DNA from: Modicisalibacter muralis
Lineage (GTDB): Bacteria > Pseudomonadota > Gammaproteobacteria > Pseudomonadales > Halomonadaceae
Direction: 5' to 3'
Assembly: GCF_900102945.1 (NCBI RefSeq)
Contig: NZ_FNGI01000005.1
Coordinates: 124,001-188,000 of the forward strand
DNA: 64,000 bases
The position numbers and the translations under genes are program-made. The notes under the pieces were generated by a model, which saw only the letters and a list, made by a program, of their open reading frames with translations, did no database searches and was not told the origin of the DNA. This document shows positions 16,788 through 26,349 of this stretch, piece by piece (position 1 is the stretch's first letter; every line of letters starts with the position of its first letter).

Positions 16788-18012
16788 TATAGCCACCCCA
16801 CCTACGGCCAGGCACATTCTGCGCCGCAACATCCTGCGGAATTTCGCGAGCGATGCGATGGATCTCGGTGTAAACGTCATGGCCACCGGACCAATTGTTG
16901 AGCCGCTCGCGCCATGGCGCCCAAGGCTCGGGCACATGGTTCGGCGCAGTCATCTGCTCAGCCTTCTCGATCTCAGCGTCCGGAAGCAAAGCTACCCGCA
17001 CGCCACTCTCGTCGAACACGCTACCCGGCAGCGGCGGATTTGTGACGCCGACAGTGTTGTAGATGGTTGCCTCATGGGCCGACTGAATGTGAATTTGGGT
17101 CAGGTAAGCAGACTCGAGAATGGCGTCTTGAAACTCAGGTTCGAGTTTCTCGAATAGACTCGCGCGCATGGCCACCTGCTCTAGCCCGGCGGTAAAGCGC
17201 AACTCCACCGCTTGGGAGACCACTGGCGTCATATTGAAAGCGGCGACAGCCGTAGACCAGGTCTCCATGCCATCAATCAGCCCCTGCTTCATACCATCCA
17301 TGGTCTCCTCCCAGGCTAGCGGCACCGGGTTCAGACCCATAAGATCCATGCTGATGCGGATTAGTTGGGAACCGGTTACCCGGTTCTTGGTGCCTTGCAG
17401 GTCGCCGAGACTACTGACTAGAGGCCTATTCTTATAACTGCTGCCCATCATTAATCCACGATGCTCAAACATACTGAATAGGAACATCGTGTCATGCATG
17501 CGCCGCAGCGGCTCTCGGAATAGCTTCTCGCTGTCGGTGTGATAAATAAAGTGGTAGAAGGACGCCCGAGTCGGGAATAGAAAAGGGAAATCAAGCACGT
17601 TATAGTAAGGCGCCTGACCCGCCGCATTCTGCGTTGATGAGACGAAGAAATCGATAATCTCAGCCTGCATCTTCTTGAGGCAGGTGCTCTCTTTGCAGAT
17701 CTCGTTGTTGCCGATGAACTCAATCTGGATAGCGCCGTCAGTGCGCGCCTCCAGATCGCGGATAAAATCAATCGCACCCACCTGGACAAACTTGAGACTG
17801 CGCTCATTGTAACCGGCGCCACCCATGCGAAACTGGTATTTGGGTTTTTTAGCCGCACGGGCCTTATTCGTCTCCTCTGCGGCTTGAGCCAAGCGCGACG
17901 GGGTGACCACCCCGCTCATGCCAGCGGCTGCAAGCAAAGTGGACGTAACGCCGAAACGGCCAAACAGCTTGACCATCTCGCGGCGGGTGATGCCATGCTG
18001 ATTATTAGCCAT
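16780..18012 (-). CDS. TRAP transporter solute-binding protein (DctP family) with Tat signal
   Basis: A 410-residue periplasmic binding protein. The N-terminus has a twin-arginine motif (TRREMVKLFGRF, Arg10-Arg11) before a hydrophobic stretch and AQAAEE cleavage region, so export is probably through Tat, as for several DctP proteins. The mature part shows IEFIGNNEICKESTCLKKMQ, LDFPFLFPTRASFYHF, the ligand-binding arginine region KNRVTGSQLIRI and MDGMKQGLIDGMETWSTA, in DctP order. First gene of the DctPQM operon and 129 bp downstream of the carboxyltransferase gene. Confidence 0.92.
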   Translation of the reverse strand: MANNQHGITRREMVKLFGRFGVTSTLLAAAGMSGVVTPSRLAQAAEETNKARAAKKPKYQFRMGGAGYNERSLKFVQVGAIDFIRDLEARTDGAIQIEFIGNNEICKESTCLKKMQAEIIDFFVSSTQNAAGQAPYYNVLDFPFLFPTRASFYHFIYHTDSEKLFREPLRRMHDTMFLFSMFEHRGLMMGSSYKNRPLVSSLGDLQGTKNRVTGSQLIRISMDLMGLNPVPLAWEETMDGMKQGLIDGMETWSTAVAAFNMTPVVSQAVELRFTAGLEQVAMRASLFEKLEPEFQDAILESAYLTQIHIQSAHEATIYNTVGVTNPPLPGSVFDESGVRVALLPDAEIEKAEQMTAPNHVPEPWAPWRERLNNWSGGHDVYTEIHRIAREIPQDVAAQNVPGRRWGGYNE

Positions 18013-18141
18013 GATGGCGGCCTCCTTTACATTTTTGTAGTAGACGTAGTTTTGTATCTATCCGTTCGAGGAACCAGAGCCGAAAATACTCAGCAGGTTC
18101 GCGGCGCCTCCATGCTCCATTTGCTTCTTTAGCGCGCCTTG

Positions 18142-19686
18142 TCATTTATTCGTACGCAAGTAGGCGACCCGGGTATTGCCACGTTCAAGCTCAAACCGCG
18201 TGACAGAACTGCGATCGTTAAGCGCCTTAAGAAGATTCTCCAGTGGCGCCCCGCCGTTCATAGTAGTTTTCAGCGGGCCAGCTGCCGCCATCTCATCCAC
18301 CTCATCGCCGGCGAACATATATCGCAGCAAACGTTCGTCATCACCGAGATGCGGGTACTTGCGCCTCAACTCGGGCATAGCCGGCTGAAGTGGCTTACAC
18401 TCAATGGGAATTTTCTTCGAGCCGTTCTCCACTACCCGATCCAGCACGTCCGGTTCCACCGGAGCCAGTAGCTTGCCGAAGTGGCCTAAGGCATACATCT
18501 TGATCTCGTCAGCTACCGAGCCATAGCGCTCGCCACCGACGACGTTCATCATCGCCTGAACTGCGATGATTTGGGAGAAGGGTGTCACCATGATTGGCCA
18601 ACCGAGCTCTGCGCGAATTCGCACAATTTCCTCAAGGATCTCGTCGAAGCAATCCGCCAGCCCCGACTGCTGGAGTTGGAAGCGCCAATTACTCAGCATC
18701 CCACCCGGCATCTGATGCTTGTAATGGAACAGGTCATACTCCATCGGCTGCCCCAGCGGGAAGCCCTCGCGCTTGGCCAGGTCGTGGAGGTAGTCGCTGA
18801 TCTGCTCAATCTGCGCCGAATCTATCTCCGTGGCGACTCCCGCGAGATCCAGGTTGCGCAGCGTGTTCTGCACGGAGGGCTGGGCGGGTCCGCTTGCCAG
18901 CGGGGCGACAGAGGCATGCAGTTGGGTCACCCCGAGCTTAGCTGCCTCCAAATATACGAGCGGCGCTAAGCCCGTGTTGCAGTGACTGTGCAACTCCAGC
19001 GGCCGATCGCCGATAACTGCCTTCAGCGCCGGCACCAGAGTACGGATGCGGTCCGGCGTGAGCAACGCACCGGAATCTTTGATCATCACCGCATCAATAT
19101 CGGCACGCTTGATTAGTTCGCGCGCGGTGTGTGCGTACAGCTCGTCTGTGTGCACCGGACTTTCGCAGAATACCAGCGCGGCGACAGAGTACATGCCGAG
19201 CTTCTTCGCATGTTTGAGGCTCAGTGTCATGTTGTCAATATCAAACAGGGCATCGAGGGTACCCACCACGCCGAAACCGTTGGCGTGCAGTTGTTCGATC
19301 CACGTCTCGACGATGTCGTCGGGTACCAGGTTGAACCCGATCAGACTCTTGCTGCGACAATAGCCACGCAATGGAGTGTTGGGGAAGTGTTGGTGGAAAA
19401 GCCGAGCCTTCTCCCAGGGATTTTCCTTGAGGTAGCGTACACAGACATCGAACTGCACCGGTGCCATGAAGTCGATCATGTCGTAGCCAGACCGCGCCAT
19501 CGCGTCGACGATGGGCGTCATCATGCCGGTGGTCATCCGGGTCGCCCAAAGACACTGCTGGCCGTCACGCAGAGTAGTATCAATGATGCCGATGCTGCCA
19601 TCGTTGATCCGCCTCGAACCCAGGTGTCTCAGACGCTCTCCCGCGTCTGCATTCTCCATTGTGGTGCCCGAATCTTTTCCCCGCAT
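18142..19686 (-). CDS. Biotin-dependent carboxyltransferase (transcarboxylase 5S / PycB / OadA-like)
   Basis: A 514-residue HMGL-like plus PYC_OADA-type carboxyltransferase. Seen are IIDTTLRDGQQCLWATRMTT (carboxyltransferase loop), VMIKDSGALLTPDRIRTLVP with the lysine that is carbamylated in the family, ELHSHCNTGLAPLVYLEAAK (metal-binding HxH) and HYKHQMPGGMLSNWRFQLQQ. It has no biotinyl domain, so it needs a separate carrier such as those at 32225 or 39951. Normal family loop is RDAHQSLxATRM; DGQQCLWATRM differs slightly, which may mean a keto-acid other than pyruvate. Start 19686 follows AAGGAG; it is the promoter-proximal gene of the minus-strand transport cluster. Confidence 0.87.
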   Translation of the reverse strand: MRGKDSGTTMENADAGERLRHLGSRRINDGSIGIIDTTLRDGQQCLWATRMTTGMMTPIVDAMARSGYDMIDFMAPVQFDVCVRYLKENPWEKARLFHQHFPNTPLRGYCRSKSLIGFNLVPDDIVETWIEQLHANGFGVVGTLDALFDIDNMTLSLKHAKKLGMYSVAALVFCESPVHTDELYAHTARELIKRADIDAVMIKDSGALLTPDRIRTLVPALKAVIGDRPLELHSHCNTGLAPLVYLEAAKLGVTQLHASVAPLASGPAQPSVQNTLRNLDLAGVATEIDSAQIEQISDYLHDLAKREGFPLGQPMEYDLFHYKHQMPGGMLSNWRFQLQQSGLADCFDEILEEIVRIRAELGWPIMVTPFSQIIAVQAMMNVVGGERYGSVADEIKMYALGHFGKLLAPVEPDVLDRVVENGSKKIPIECKPLQPAMPELRRKYPHLGDDERLLRYMFAGDEVDEMAAAGPLKTTMNGGAPLENLLKALNDRSSVTRFELERGNTRVAYLRTNK

Positions 19687-19969
19687 GCATAGTTCTCCTT
19701 CATCCCGAGTGGTCACCTATGCATGCCACCGACATGCACTCGTCAAGCATCTCTTCTACTTGTTTAAGTCTCAGGCGGCCTAGCAATGAGGTCAAATAGT
19801 GAAAAAACATTTGGCGATAAGGATACTGTATAGATGTAAAGAAACGGCACAGCTACATGGAGCATCATAGAGCATTGTTACATGCTCAAAATGGCCTCTC
19901 GCGCCATCATTGACAAGCACATTGGCGACAAAGTTGCTTACACTTTAGCGTTGGAAGGTGCTGCCCCAG
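19687..19969. other. Upstream region of the carboxyltransferase/TRAP operon
   Basis: AT-rich spacer that must hold the promoter for the minus-strand operon starting at 19686. No operator with convincing symmetry was found. Confidence 0.4.
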
Positions 19970-20430
19970 GAGATGGGCTGTGGCTCGGGAGTCATCTGCT
20001 GGCTCGTTCTTGCCTCGGATATCATCTATGAGGCCGAGGAGGTGGAGTTCAGACTGCTGGAGAGCCGTATCGGAATTATGCCGGGGCCGGGGGAATCCAG
20101 CTCCTACCACGGATAGCCGGGCGTGGCAAAGCTATGGAGATGCTTCTGAGTGGCAAGCAGATCAGCGTCGAGGAAGCCCGGCAATGCGGGATCGTCTCCG
20201 GAACTTTCCCTGGGGCGAGTTGGTTACCGGCGCCGTGGAGCGAGCCGAGCAGATCGCTGAGATGCCGTAGTTGACGGTTCGTGCGATGTGGCAGGCCGTG
20301 CTGATCAGGGACGAACTCGATCTCAGCAGTGGGCTCGCCTATGAACTCGCCTTGCATCAGCGGCGGATGACCAGCGAGGACCGAGAAGAGGGATCCGCGC
20401 CTTCGTCGAGAAGCGCCACATCTGCAGGGC
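19970..20430 (+). pseudogene. Enoyl-CoA hydratase/isomerase remnant
   Basis: Pieces in alternating frames follow the crotonase order: CGSGVICWLVLASDIIYEAE, then EVEFRLLESRIGIMPGPG, GIQLLPRIAGRGKAMEMLLS, GKQISVEEARQCGIVS, and LTVRAMWQAVLIRDELDLSS to MTSEDREEG and AFVEKRH. At least three frameshifts and one in-frame stop are needed, so the gene is dead. It precedes the convergent GntR gene. Its presence suggests that the region once carried another acyl-CoA catabolic operon. Confidence 0.75.
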
Positions 20431-20462
20431 CAGTAACCAGTGGCGGGGGGACAGGCTGTTGT

Positions 20463-21155
20463 CTACATGATGAAGCTGCGGTAGCGTTCCAGCCACTCCT
20501 TGGCACTGCTGATGATGCGTTTTTTTATCTCCTCGGCTCCGGCGGCGTCGCCGGCGCGCATGTGCTTGAGCATTTCCAGATGCATTTCGCGGCCGATCTC
20601 TGCGCGCCCGTGCAGTAGCGTGACCCGGCGCTTGATCAGCCGCGCTTTGTCCAGCACCAAATCCAGAAAGTTGGCGGCATGGGTATTATCTGCCCAGCGA
20701 ATGGTCTCACTGCGAAGCTCCTCTAGAGCAGCGATGTATTGCTCCACCTCGCCTTCGACAATCGCCTTTTCCATCGCTGGCCCGAAGAGCTCGATGTAAG
20801 GATCCCACGTCTCCGGCGGTGCGTTCATCGTCGCCTGGCGGGTGCACAGGCCCTCAAGCGCCTCGCGGATATCGAAGATCTCATAGATTTCCTTGGGATC
20901 GAGCCGCGCGACCACTGCGCCGCGGTTGGGAATGCGGTTGATCAGCCCGCGCTGTTCGAGAGTCCCGAGCACCTCCCGAATCACCGTCCTGGAGGTATTG
21001 AACTGGTGAGCAAGGTCGAGCTCCTGGAGGCGAGTGCCGGGTGGAAGGTCATGTTCGGCGATTCGTGTGCGCATCTCCAAGAGGACTTCTTCGGTACGGC
21101 TCTTCTGACCACGCCTACCTTTCCCGGTCTTCCTTTCTGCTGCATCGATGCTCAT
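20463..21155 (-). CDS. GntR-family regulator, FCD (FadR) subfamily
   Basis: A 230-residue regulator. N-terminal winged helix: EVLLEMRTRIAEHDLPPGTR, LQELDLAHQFNTSRTVIREV and LGTLEQRGLINRIPNRGAVV. C-terminal all-helical FCD domain from about residue 85 with IYEIFDIREALEGLCTRQAT and the late metal-site histidines in GREMHLEMLKHMRAGDA. It is divergent from the ThDP/GMC/dehydrogenase operon starting at 21715 and most likely its ligand-responsive repressor; a TTGT-TG-ACAA site overlaps that operon's promoter. Confidence 0.9.
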   Translation of the reverse strand: MSIDAAERKTGKGRRGQKSRTEEVLLEMRTRIAEHDLPPGTRLQELDLAHQFNTSRTVIREVLGTLEQRGLINRIPNRGAVVARLDPKEIYEIFDIREALEGLCTRQATMNAPPETWDPYIELFGPAMEKAIVEGEVEQYIAALEELRSETIRWADNTHAANFLDLVLDKARLIKRRVTLLHGRAEIGREMHLEMLKHMRAGDAAGAEEIKKRIISSAKEWLERYRSFIM

Positions 21156-21540
21156 ACGCTGTCATATGCTCCACATTCTACTGACTAGCCCGAAAATCGG
21201 GAGAGGCGCTTGCAGTATCTACCGGCGTGATCTGACCAACCCGTATTAATGATGCCGCGCCGGATGTAAACGGACATGGCCTGAGAGAGTCGAAATACAT
21301 TATCACGGAATACGGCAACGCAAGTCCGGTTCGAGGCTTCTTGCTGACTCCGCCAGGGCGCGCTTGATGGGAGTGACAGTGCCCGAGCGCGGGAGTCGAT
21401 TCGATTTCTTAGTAAGATCATACATATTTGCAGACAATCCTGTCTACTACGCAGCATGACTTCTACATCTTGGGCCTTCGATTCCAGAGAAGTGGCTGGC
21501 TGAGATCGGTGATCTCCGGCGGCACGGACCGGAGACAGCG
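21156..21540. other. Non-coding part of the divergent spacer
   Basis: About 385 bases between the GntR start and the promoter-like region of the ThDP operon. No gene recognised. Confidence 0.4.
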
Positions 21541-21560
21541 TATACTGACCGAAGAACAAA

Positions 21561-21600
21561 CATTTTTGTTGACAATAATGTTTATTTGGTAGTATTTTTT
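21561..21600 (+). promoter_or_regulatory. Candidate promoter with GntR operator
   Basis: TTGACA at 21569-21574 and TAGTAT at 21590-21595 could be -35 and -10 boxes (15-bp spacer, short). TTGT-TG-ACAA (21567-21576) is a small palindrome of the GntR/FCD kind overlapping the -35 box, and AACATT (21559-21564) with AATGTT (21577-21582) forms a wider inverted repeat around it. A repressor bound here would block the promoter of the 21715 operon. Confidence 0.5.
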
Positions 21601-21714
21601 TGGTTAGCCTGAGCAGGCCCGCTAGGGTCACCTCTTCAATGACAATGACTATATTGGCGTCACGGGCGCGGGCTCCCAATAAGTCGCCAATCCTGATGAA
21701 GAAGGAGCTATAGA

Positions 21715-23403
21715 ATGGCGAAATTGAGCGGTGGGCGAGCAGCGGTCGAGGCGCTGCAGGCGAACGGGGTTGACATAGTATTTGGGCTGATTGGTTCGGC
21801 CACCATGGAAATGTTCGATGCCCTGTATGACGCACGGGACATACGCTTTATCGGGGTGCGGGATGAACGCTCCGGTACCCACATGGCGGATGGTTACGCT
21901 CGTGCCAGCGGCAAGGCCGGGGTCTTCCTCGCCGGACAGAATGGCCCCGGCGTCACCAACCTCGTGACGGCTATCGCCCAGGCTCGGGCTGCTTACTCCC
22001 CCGTGATTGCCCTGGCGGGCTCACTGGCCACTGGACACGTTCACAGAGACGCCTTCCAGGAGGTGGATCAACAGCAACTCTTCACTCCCATCACCAAGAA
22101 GACCTACATGGTCAACAGTGCCGCCCGCGTGCCGGAGATTATCAACGAAGGCTTCCGCAACGCCCTCTCGCCGCGTCAGGGCCCGGTGCTCCTCAATCTG
22201 CCGCGAGACGTGCTAGCCTCTGAGGCGGAGTTCGACACCATCCGAGGGGCGATGGAGGATGGTACTCACACCGCTGTGCGGGCGAATGCTGAGCAGATCG
22301 TGAAGGCGGCGAAACTCTTGGCCGGAGCTAGTCGCCCACTCATCATCGCTGGCGGCGGCATCAAGAACACCCGGGCTCACAAGGCGGTAATCGAACTTGC
22401 TGAGTCTCTGGGTGTGCCGGTAGCCACCTCTCCTGGCCATGGCGATGGGATGCCGTTCGACCACCCCCTCAACGCAGGGCAGGTAGGGCCAAGGGGCAAC
22501 AGCGTGGCCTCGCGGCTCGCCCGCGAGGCAGACGTCATCCTCGCACTAGGTACACGGCTCGGTTTTAACACCACCTTTTACACCTATGACAACATCAATC
22601 GCGATGCGGCCATCATTCAGGTGGAGATCGAGCCTACCGCCTTAGGGCGCTTCTTCCCGGTGGAGGTGGCCATCTGGGGAGATGCGCCCTCGGTGGTACA
22701 GGATCTCCACGAGGCGACCCGGGGGAGTGAACGCGATGGGGGTGCTTGGCTTGCCGATTTCAAGAAACAGCGCAAGCGTCACCTGGAGGCCCTGGACGAG
22801 ACTGACGACGAGCAGGCACCGATCCAGCCAGAAAAGCTGTTCAAGGACTTGCGTGCTGCAGCCCCACGGGATGCCATGTACACGATGGACGCAGGGACTT
22901 TGTGTCTGCAGGCCACCGATAAGATGGCCTACTGGCAGCCCCCGGCATTGTTCACGCCTCTCGATTTCGGATTGGTGGGTTTTTCCTTCGCTTGCGGGCT
23001 TGGGGTTAAGCTCGCCTGCCCCGAGCGCACGGTCATCAGCCTGATGGGCGATGGCGGCTTCGGAATGACTGTCTCTGAACTTGCGACGGCAGTGGAGTAT
23101 GGTATCAACACCGTGACGGTGGTAATGAACAACCAATGCTGGGGCGCGGAGAAGGCCTACCAGCGCGACTTCTTCGGTGAACGCTATATTGGAGCGAACC
23201 TGCAGAACCCCCCATACGATAAGCTCGCGGAACTCTATGGTGCACGTGGATTCCGAGTCGAGCAGCCTGGTGATCTGAAGGCCACTCTGGAGGCAGCCAT
23301 TGCCTGTGGCAAACCTGCGGTAGTCGATGTGCAGGTAGATCCGTCCGCCCTTTACAGCTTTCGTCGTGACTCTTTCCAGCATCGAGCGGGAGGCAAGGCA
23401 TGA
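21715..23403 (+). CDS. Thiamine-diphosphate-dependent enzyme (acetolactate synthase / Xsc-like)
   Basis: A 562-residue ThDP enzyme with all three domains. The ThDP-activating glutamate is in RDERSGTHMADGYARA (Glu51); GQNGPGVTNLVTAIAQA follows; the cofactor motif runs from GDGGFGMTVSELATAV to VVMNNQCWGAEKAYQ. The combination GQNGPG, NNQCWGAEKAYQRDFFGERY and a C-terminal FRRDSF recalls sulfoacetaldehyde acetyltransferase (Xsc) more than true acetolactate synthase, but the chain is shorter than Xsc. ATG at 21715 follows AAGGAG. First gene of an operon with overlapping stops and starts (ATGA at 23400). Function: a 2-keto acid decarboxylase/lyase, substrate uncertain. Confidence 0.85.
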   Translation: MAKLSGGRAAVEALQANGVDIVFGLIGSATMEMFDALYDARDIRFIGVRDERSGTHMADGYARASGKAGVFLAGQNGPGVTNLVTAIAQARAAYSPVIALAGSLATGHVHRDAFQEVDQQQLFTPITKKTYMVNSAARVPEIINEGFRNALSPRQGPVLLNLPRDVLASEAEFDTIRGAMEDGTHTAVRANAEQIVKAAKLLAGASRPLIIAGGGIKNTRAHKAVIELAESLGVPVATSPGHGDGMPFDHPLNAGQVGPRGNSVASRLAREADVILALGTRLGFNTTFYTYDNINRDAAIIQVEIEPTALGRFFPVEVAIWGDAPSVVQDLHEATRGSERDGGAWLADFKKQRKRHLEALDETDDEQAPIQPEKLFKDLRAAAPRDAMYTMDAGTLCLQATDKMAYWQPPALFTPLDFGLVGFSFACGLGVKLACPERTVISLMGDGGFGMTVSELATAVEYGINTVTVVMNNQCWGAEKAYQRDFFGERYIGANLQNPPYDKLAELYGARGFRVEQPGDLKATLEAAIACGKPAVVDVQVDPSALYSFRRDSFQHRAGGKA

Positions 23404-25052
23404 GCGGTGCCCAGAGTAGCGGAGAGGAGTTCGACTACATCGTTATTGGCGCCGGTTCGGCCGGCTGCGCACTGGCGGGGCGGCTGTCGGAGGACGGCAA
23501 GCATTCAGTGCTCCTGCTGGAGGCTGGAGGCTGGCCATCCAATCCCTGGATCCGGGTGCCCCTGGGTGTCGGGAAACTTTTGCAGAACCCGAAATACGCC
23601 TGGCCGTTCCACACAGAACCTGAACCCGCCCTGCACAACAAGTCCATCTACTGGCCCCGGGGCAAGGTGGTGGGCGGCTCCAGCGCCATCAATGGAATGG
23701 TCTATGTCAGGGGGGATCCATTCGAGTATGACGAATGGCAGCGCCAGGGCAACGAGGGCTGGAGCTACCGTGATGTTGCCGCCTACTACAAGCGCATGGA
23801 GTGTTATCCGGAGGGCGACCCTGCGGTACGCGGCCACCACGGGCCGATGCATATCATGAACCGCGGGAGCTGGGATCCCGACCCACTATCCACCGCCTAT
23901 CGGGAAGCCTGCGCTGAGGCCGGCGTGCCGCTGGTGGAAGACTACAACGATGGTACCTTCGAGGGAGTGAGCTACCTCCAGCAGACGGGCTATCGTGGTC
24001 GACGCTGGAGTACAGCGGATGGTTATATCATAAGTGCTCGGGAGCGACCCAACCTTACTGTTCGGACCAATGCCCTGACGGCGAAGGTGCTCTTCGACGG
24101 CAAGCGAGCGGTGGGGGTGGAGTACCTTCAAGATGATAAGCGGTACCGAGTCCACACCCGGGCAGAAGTGCTGCTCTGCGCGGGAGCGCTGCAGTCCCCC
24201 CAGATATTGGAGCGCTCTGGGGTGGGCGACGGGGAACGCCTCGGGAAGTTGGGAGTGCCGGTGGTGGCCCACCTCCCTGGGGTCGGCGAGAACCTGCAGG
24301 ATCATCTCCAGGTGCGGTTAACTTACGAGTGCACCCGGCCGCTGACTATCAACGACATCATTGGCAGTAAGCTGCGCGGTATGCAGCACGGATTGAACTA
24401 CATTCTGCGGCGGCGAGGGCTGCTTAGCACCACCTCGTCGACCGTGCACGCCATTGCCAAAACCCGCCCCGAATTGGAGCGCCCTGACGTTAAGATACAG
24501 ATAGCGCTTATCAGCGGCCAAGACCGCTACTCCCGCAGCAAGGGGATGGGCATCGACACATTTCCAGGATTCTCTTTGGGCACCTTCATGCTCCGGCCTC
24601 TATCTCGTGGGGCGGTGCATGCCACCAGCACTGATCCCTCGCAACCGCCCAGCATGTTTGCCAACTACCTCTCTCGTGAGGAGGAGCGACGGACCTACCT
24701 GGATTCCCTCAAGCGCATCCGTGAGATTGCCGCGCAGCCGGCGTTCCGGCAGCTGCTGAGGCGAGAGACCCGACCCGGACCCGAGATCACCGACGACAAG
24801 GATCTCATGGAGTACATGCGAAAGACCGGGCAGACCTCATGGCACCCCATCGGCAGTTGTCGCATGGGCAGCGACGACCAGTCTGTGGTCGATAGTGAGC
24901 TGCGGGTGCATAGTGTCGAGGGCTTGCGGGTGGTGGATGCCTCCATCATGCCCACCATGGCGTCGTCCAACACCAATGCCCCAGCCATTATGATCGGAGA
25001 AAAGGGCGCCGACTTGGTGCGGGGCATCAAGGGGGTGCAAGAGCATGGCTGA
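23400..25052 (+). CDS. GMC family FAD-dependent oxidoreductase (alcohol dehydrogenase type)
   Basis: A 550-residue flavoenzyme of the glucose-methanol-choline family. Seen are the N-terminal FAD motif IVIGAGSAGCALAGRLSE, the first GMC signature WPRGKVVGGSSAINGMVYVR, the second around VLLCAGALQSPQILERSGVG, and the active-site His and Asn in SWHPIGSCRMG and MASSNTNAPAIMIGEKGA. No signal peptide, so cytoplasmic. Family members oxidise a primary alcohol or choline-like substrate to an aldehyde; isethionate dehydrogenase is one known member. Overlaps the ThDP gene by four bases and the next gene by eight. Confidence 0.92.
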   Translation: MSGAQSSGEEFDYIVIGAGSAGCALAGRLSEDGKHSVLLLEAGGWPSNPWIRVPLGVGKLLQNPKYAWPFHTEPEPALHNKSIYWPRGKVVGGSSAINGMVYVRGDPFEYDEWQRQGNEGWSYRDVAAYYKRMECYPEGDPAVRGHHGPMHIMNRGSWDPDPLSTAYREACAEAGVPLVEDYNDGTFEGVSYLQQTGYRGRRWSTADGYIISARERPNLTVRTNALTAKVLFDGKRAVGVEYLQDDKRYRVHTRAEVLLCAGALQSPQILERSGVGDGERLGKLGVPVVAHLPGVGENLQDHLQVRLTYECTRPLTINDIIGSKLRGMQHGLNYILRRRGLLSTTSSTVHAIAKTRPELERPDVKIQIALISGQDRYSRSKGMGIDTFPGFSLGTFMLRPLSRGAVHATSTDPSQPPSMFANYLSREEERRTYLDSLKRIREIAAQPAFRQLLRRETRPGPEITDDKDLMEYMRKTGQTSWHPIGSCRMGSDDQSVVDSELRVHSVEGLRVVDASIMPTMASSNTNAPAIMIGEKGADLVRGIKGVQEHG

Positions 25053-26349
25053 ACCAACCAGCGTCGGTGTCATCGGTACCGGCCAGATCGGCTCACGGAT
25101 AGCGAAACGGCTTCTGCGGGCCGGCTACCGGGTGGTCATCCATGATATCGATCCGGCGGCCATGGAGGGTATCCCCGGCGCCCTGCCGGTGGACTCAGCG
25201 GCAGCGGTTGCTCGTGATTGTGACCTGGTGATCACCTGTGTCACCGATCACCACTCCGTGCGGGACGTGGTGATCGGCCGGGGTGGTATCTTGGAAGCAG
25301 TCCGGCCAGAGCATCTGGTGATTGAGACGACCACCTCCACTCCGGCTACCACCCGGGAAGTCACTGCCGCCTTGCGGGGCCATGGCGCTGACCTGGTGGA
25401 CGCCCCAGTGAGTCGCGGCGTTCCGGCCGCGGAAAAGGGCACGCTGTCGATCATGCTGGGGGGGGACGAGGCCCCCCGTGAGCGGGCGCAGCCGGTACTC
25501 CAGCAACTGGGTACCGAAATCATCGCCACTGGTGAAGTAGGTACCGGGCACATCGCCAAGGCTATGAACATGATGGTTATGGCGGTCAACTTCACCGCCA
25601 CCATGGAACTCATGCACGTGGCAGATTCCCACGGCATCTCTCGAGAGAAGTCAATCGCCCGTTTTGCGTCGGGGCCAGCCAGGAGTTTCGTATTGGATCA
25701 TCATTGGCCGCGTTACATCCTGCCGGCCACCTACGATTCAGGGTTCACCTTGGGTCTCATGTGGAAGGATCTGCGGATCGCCAGCGAAATCGCCGTTGGC
25801 AGCGGTCAGGCTCCCCTGCTAGGCGAACGGGTGACTTCTCTCTACCGCTGGGCGGCCACTGCTGGGATGGCGGAGTCAGACAATACCCAGTTGGTGAAAT
25901 TCACCGATGAAATTCGGACACCCCGGCCCTCCGGGCAGCACCGTAGCATAGAGGCGGAGAGCCTTCTGGAATGCCTCGAAAAAGCACTGTTCGCGGCGGT
26001 CTACCTCGGCACTTTAGAAGCCTTGGCGGTTGCCCGGGCCGCTGGGCTTGAGCCTGAACGCCTGCTCGCCGTACTCAACGCCAGCAGTGGTGGCAGTGCT
26101 GTCAGCAGAGGAGAGCACGGCGGCAGCGTGAACCTGGAACCGCTCTATGCGAATGCCAGAGAGGCGGCGCTGATCGCTATGGAACAGGGCAATTCCAGCT
26201 TCGTTACGGGCCTGGTACCGCAGATTCTGGGGCTGGGGCTGCGGGTGCTTTCCCGGACAGCCCCCGATGACGCGGTCATCGACTTTATATGCCGGCGGAT
26301 GGAGACAGGCGACGGAAGCCGTGGGGCCGGTCCTAGACGGAATGGCTGA
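25045..26349 (+). CDS. NAD(P)-dependent beta-hydroxyacid dehydrogenase with doubled C-terminal domain
   Basis: A 434-residue dehydrogenase. Residues 1-165 form the Rossmann domain (VGVIGTGQIGSRIAKRLLRA, then ETTTSTPATTREV and DAPVSRGVPAAEKGTLS). The catalytic-lysine helix GTGHIAKAMNMMVMAVNFTA follows. Typical 3-hydroxyisobutyrate dehydrogenases end near 290-300 residues; here an additional helical segment of about 130 residues (from SLLECLEKALFAAVYLGTLE to the end) looks like a second copy of the helical domain. Translationally coupled to the GMC gene (8-base overlap). Expected to oxidise or reduce a short hydroxy acid in the same pathway. Confidence 0.86.
   Translation: MAEPTSVGVIGTGQIGSRIAKRLLRAGYRVVIHDIDPAAMEGIPGALPVDSAAAVARDCDLVITCVTDHHSVRDVVIGRGGILEAVRPEHLVIETTTSTPATTREVTAALRGHGADLVDAPVSRGVPAAEKGTLSIMLGGDEAPRERAQPVLQQLGTEIIATGEVGTGHIAKAMNMMVMAVNFTATMELMHVADSHGISREKSIARFASGPARSFVLDHHWPRYILPATYDSGFTLGLMWKDLRIASEIAVGSGQAPLLGERVTSLYRWAATAGMAESDNTQLVKFTDEIRTPRPSGQHRSIEAESLLECLEKALFAAVYLGTLEALAVARAAGLEPERLLAVLNASSGGSAVSRGEHGGSVNLEPLYANAREAALIAMEQGNSSFVTGLVPQILGLGLRVLSRTAPDDAVIDFICRRMETGDGSRGAGPRRNG

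Noticed and set aside
18142-19686. HMG-CoA lyase or citramalate synthase
   Set aside because: The length and the conserved second domain, with the IKDSGALL lysine, fit biotin-dependent carboxyltransferases instead.
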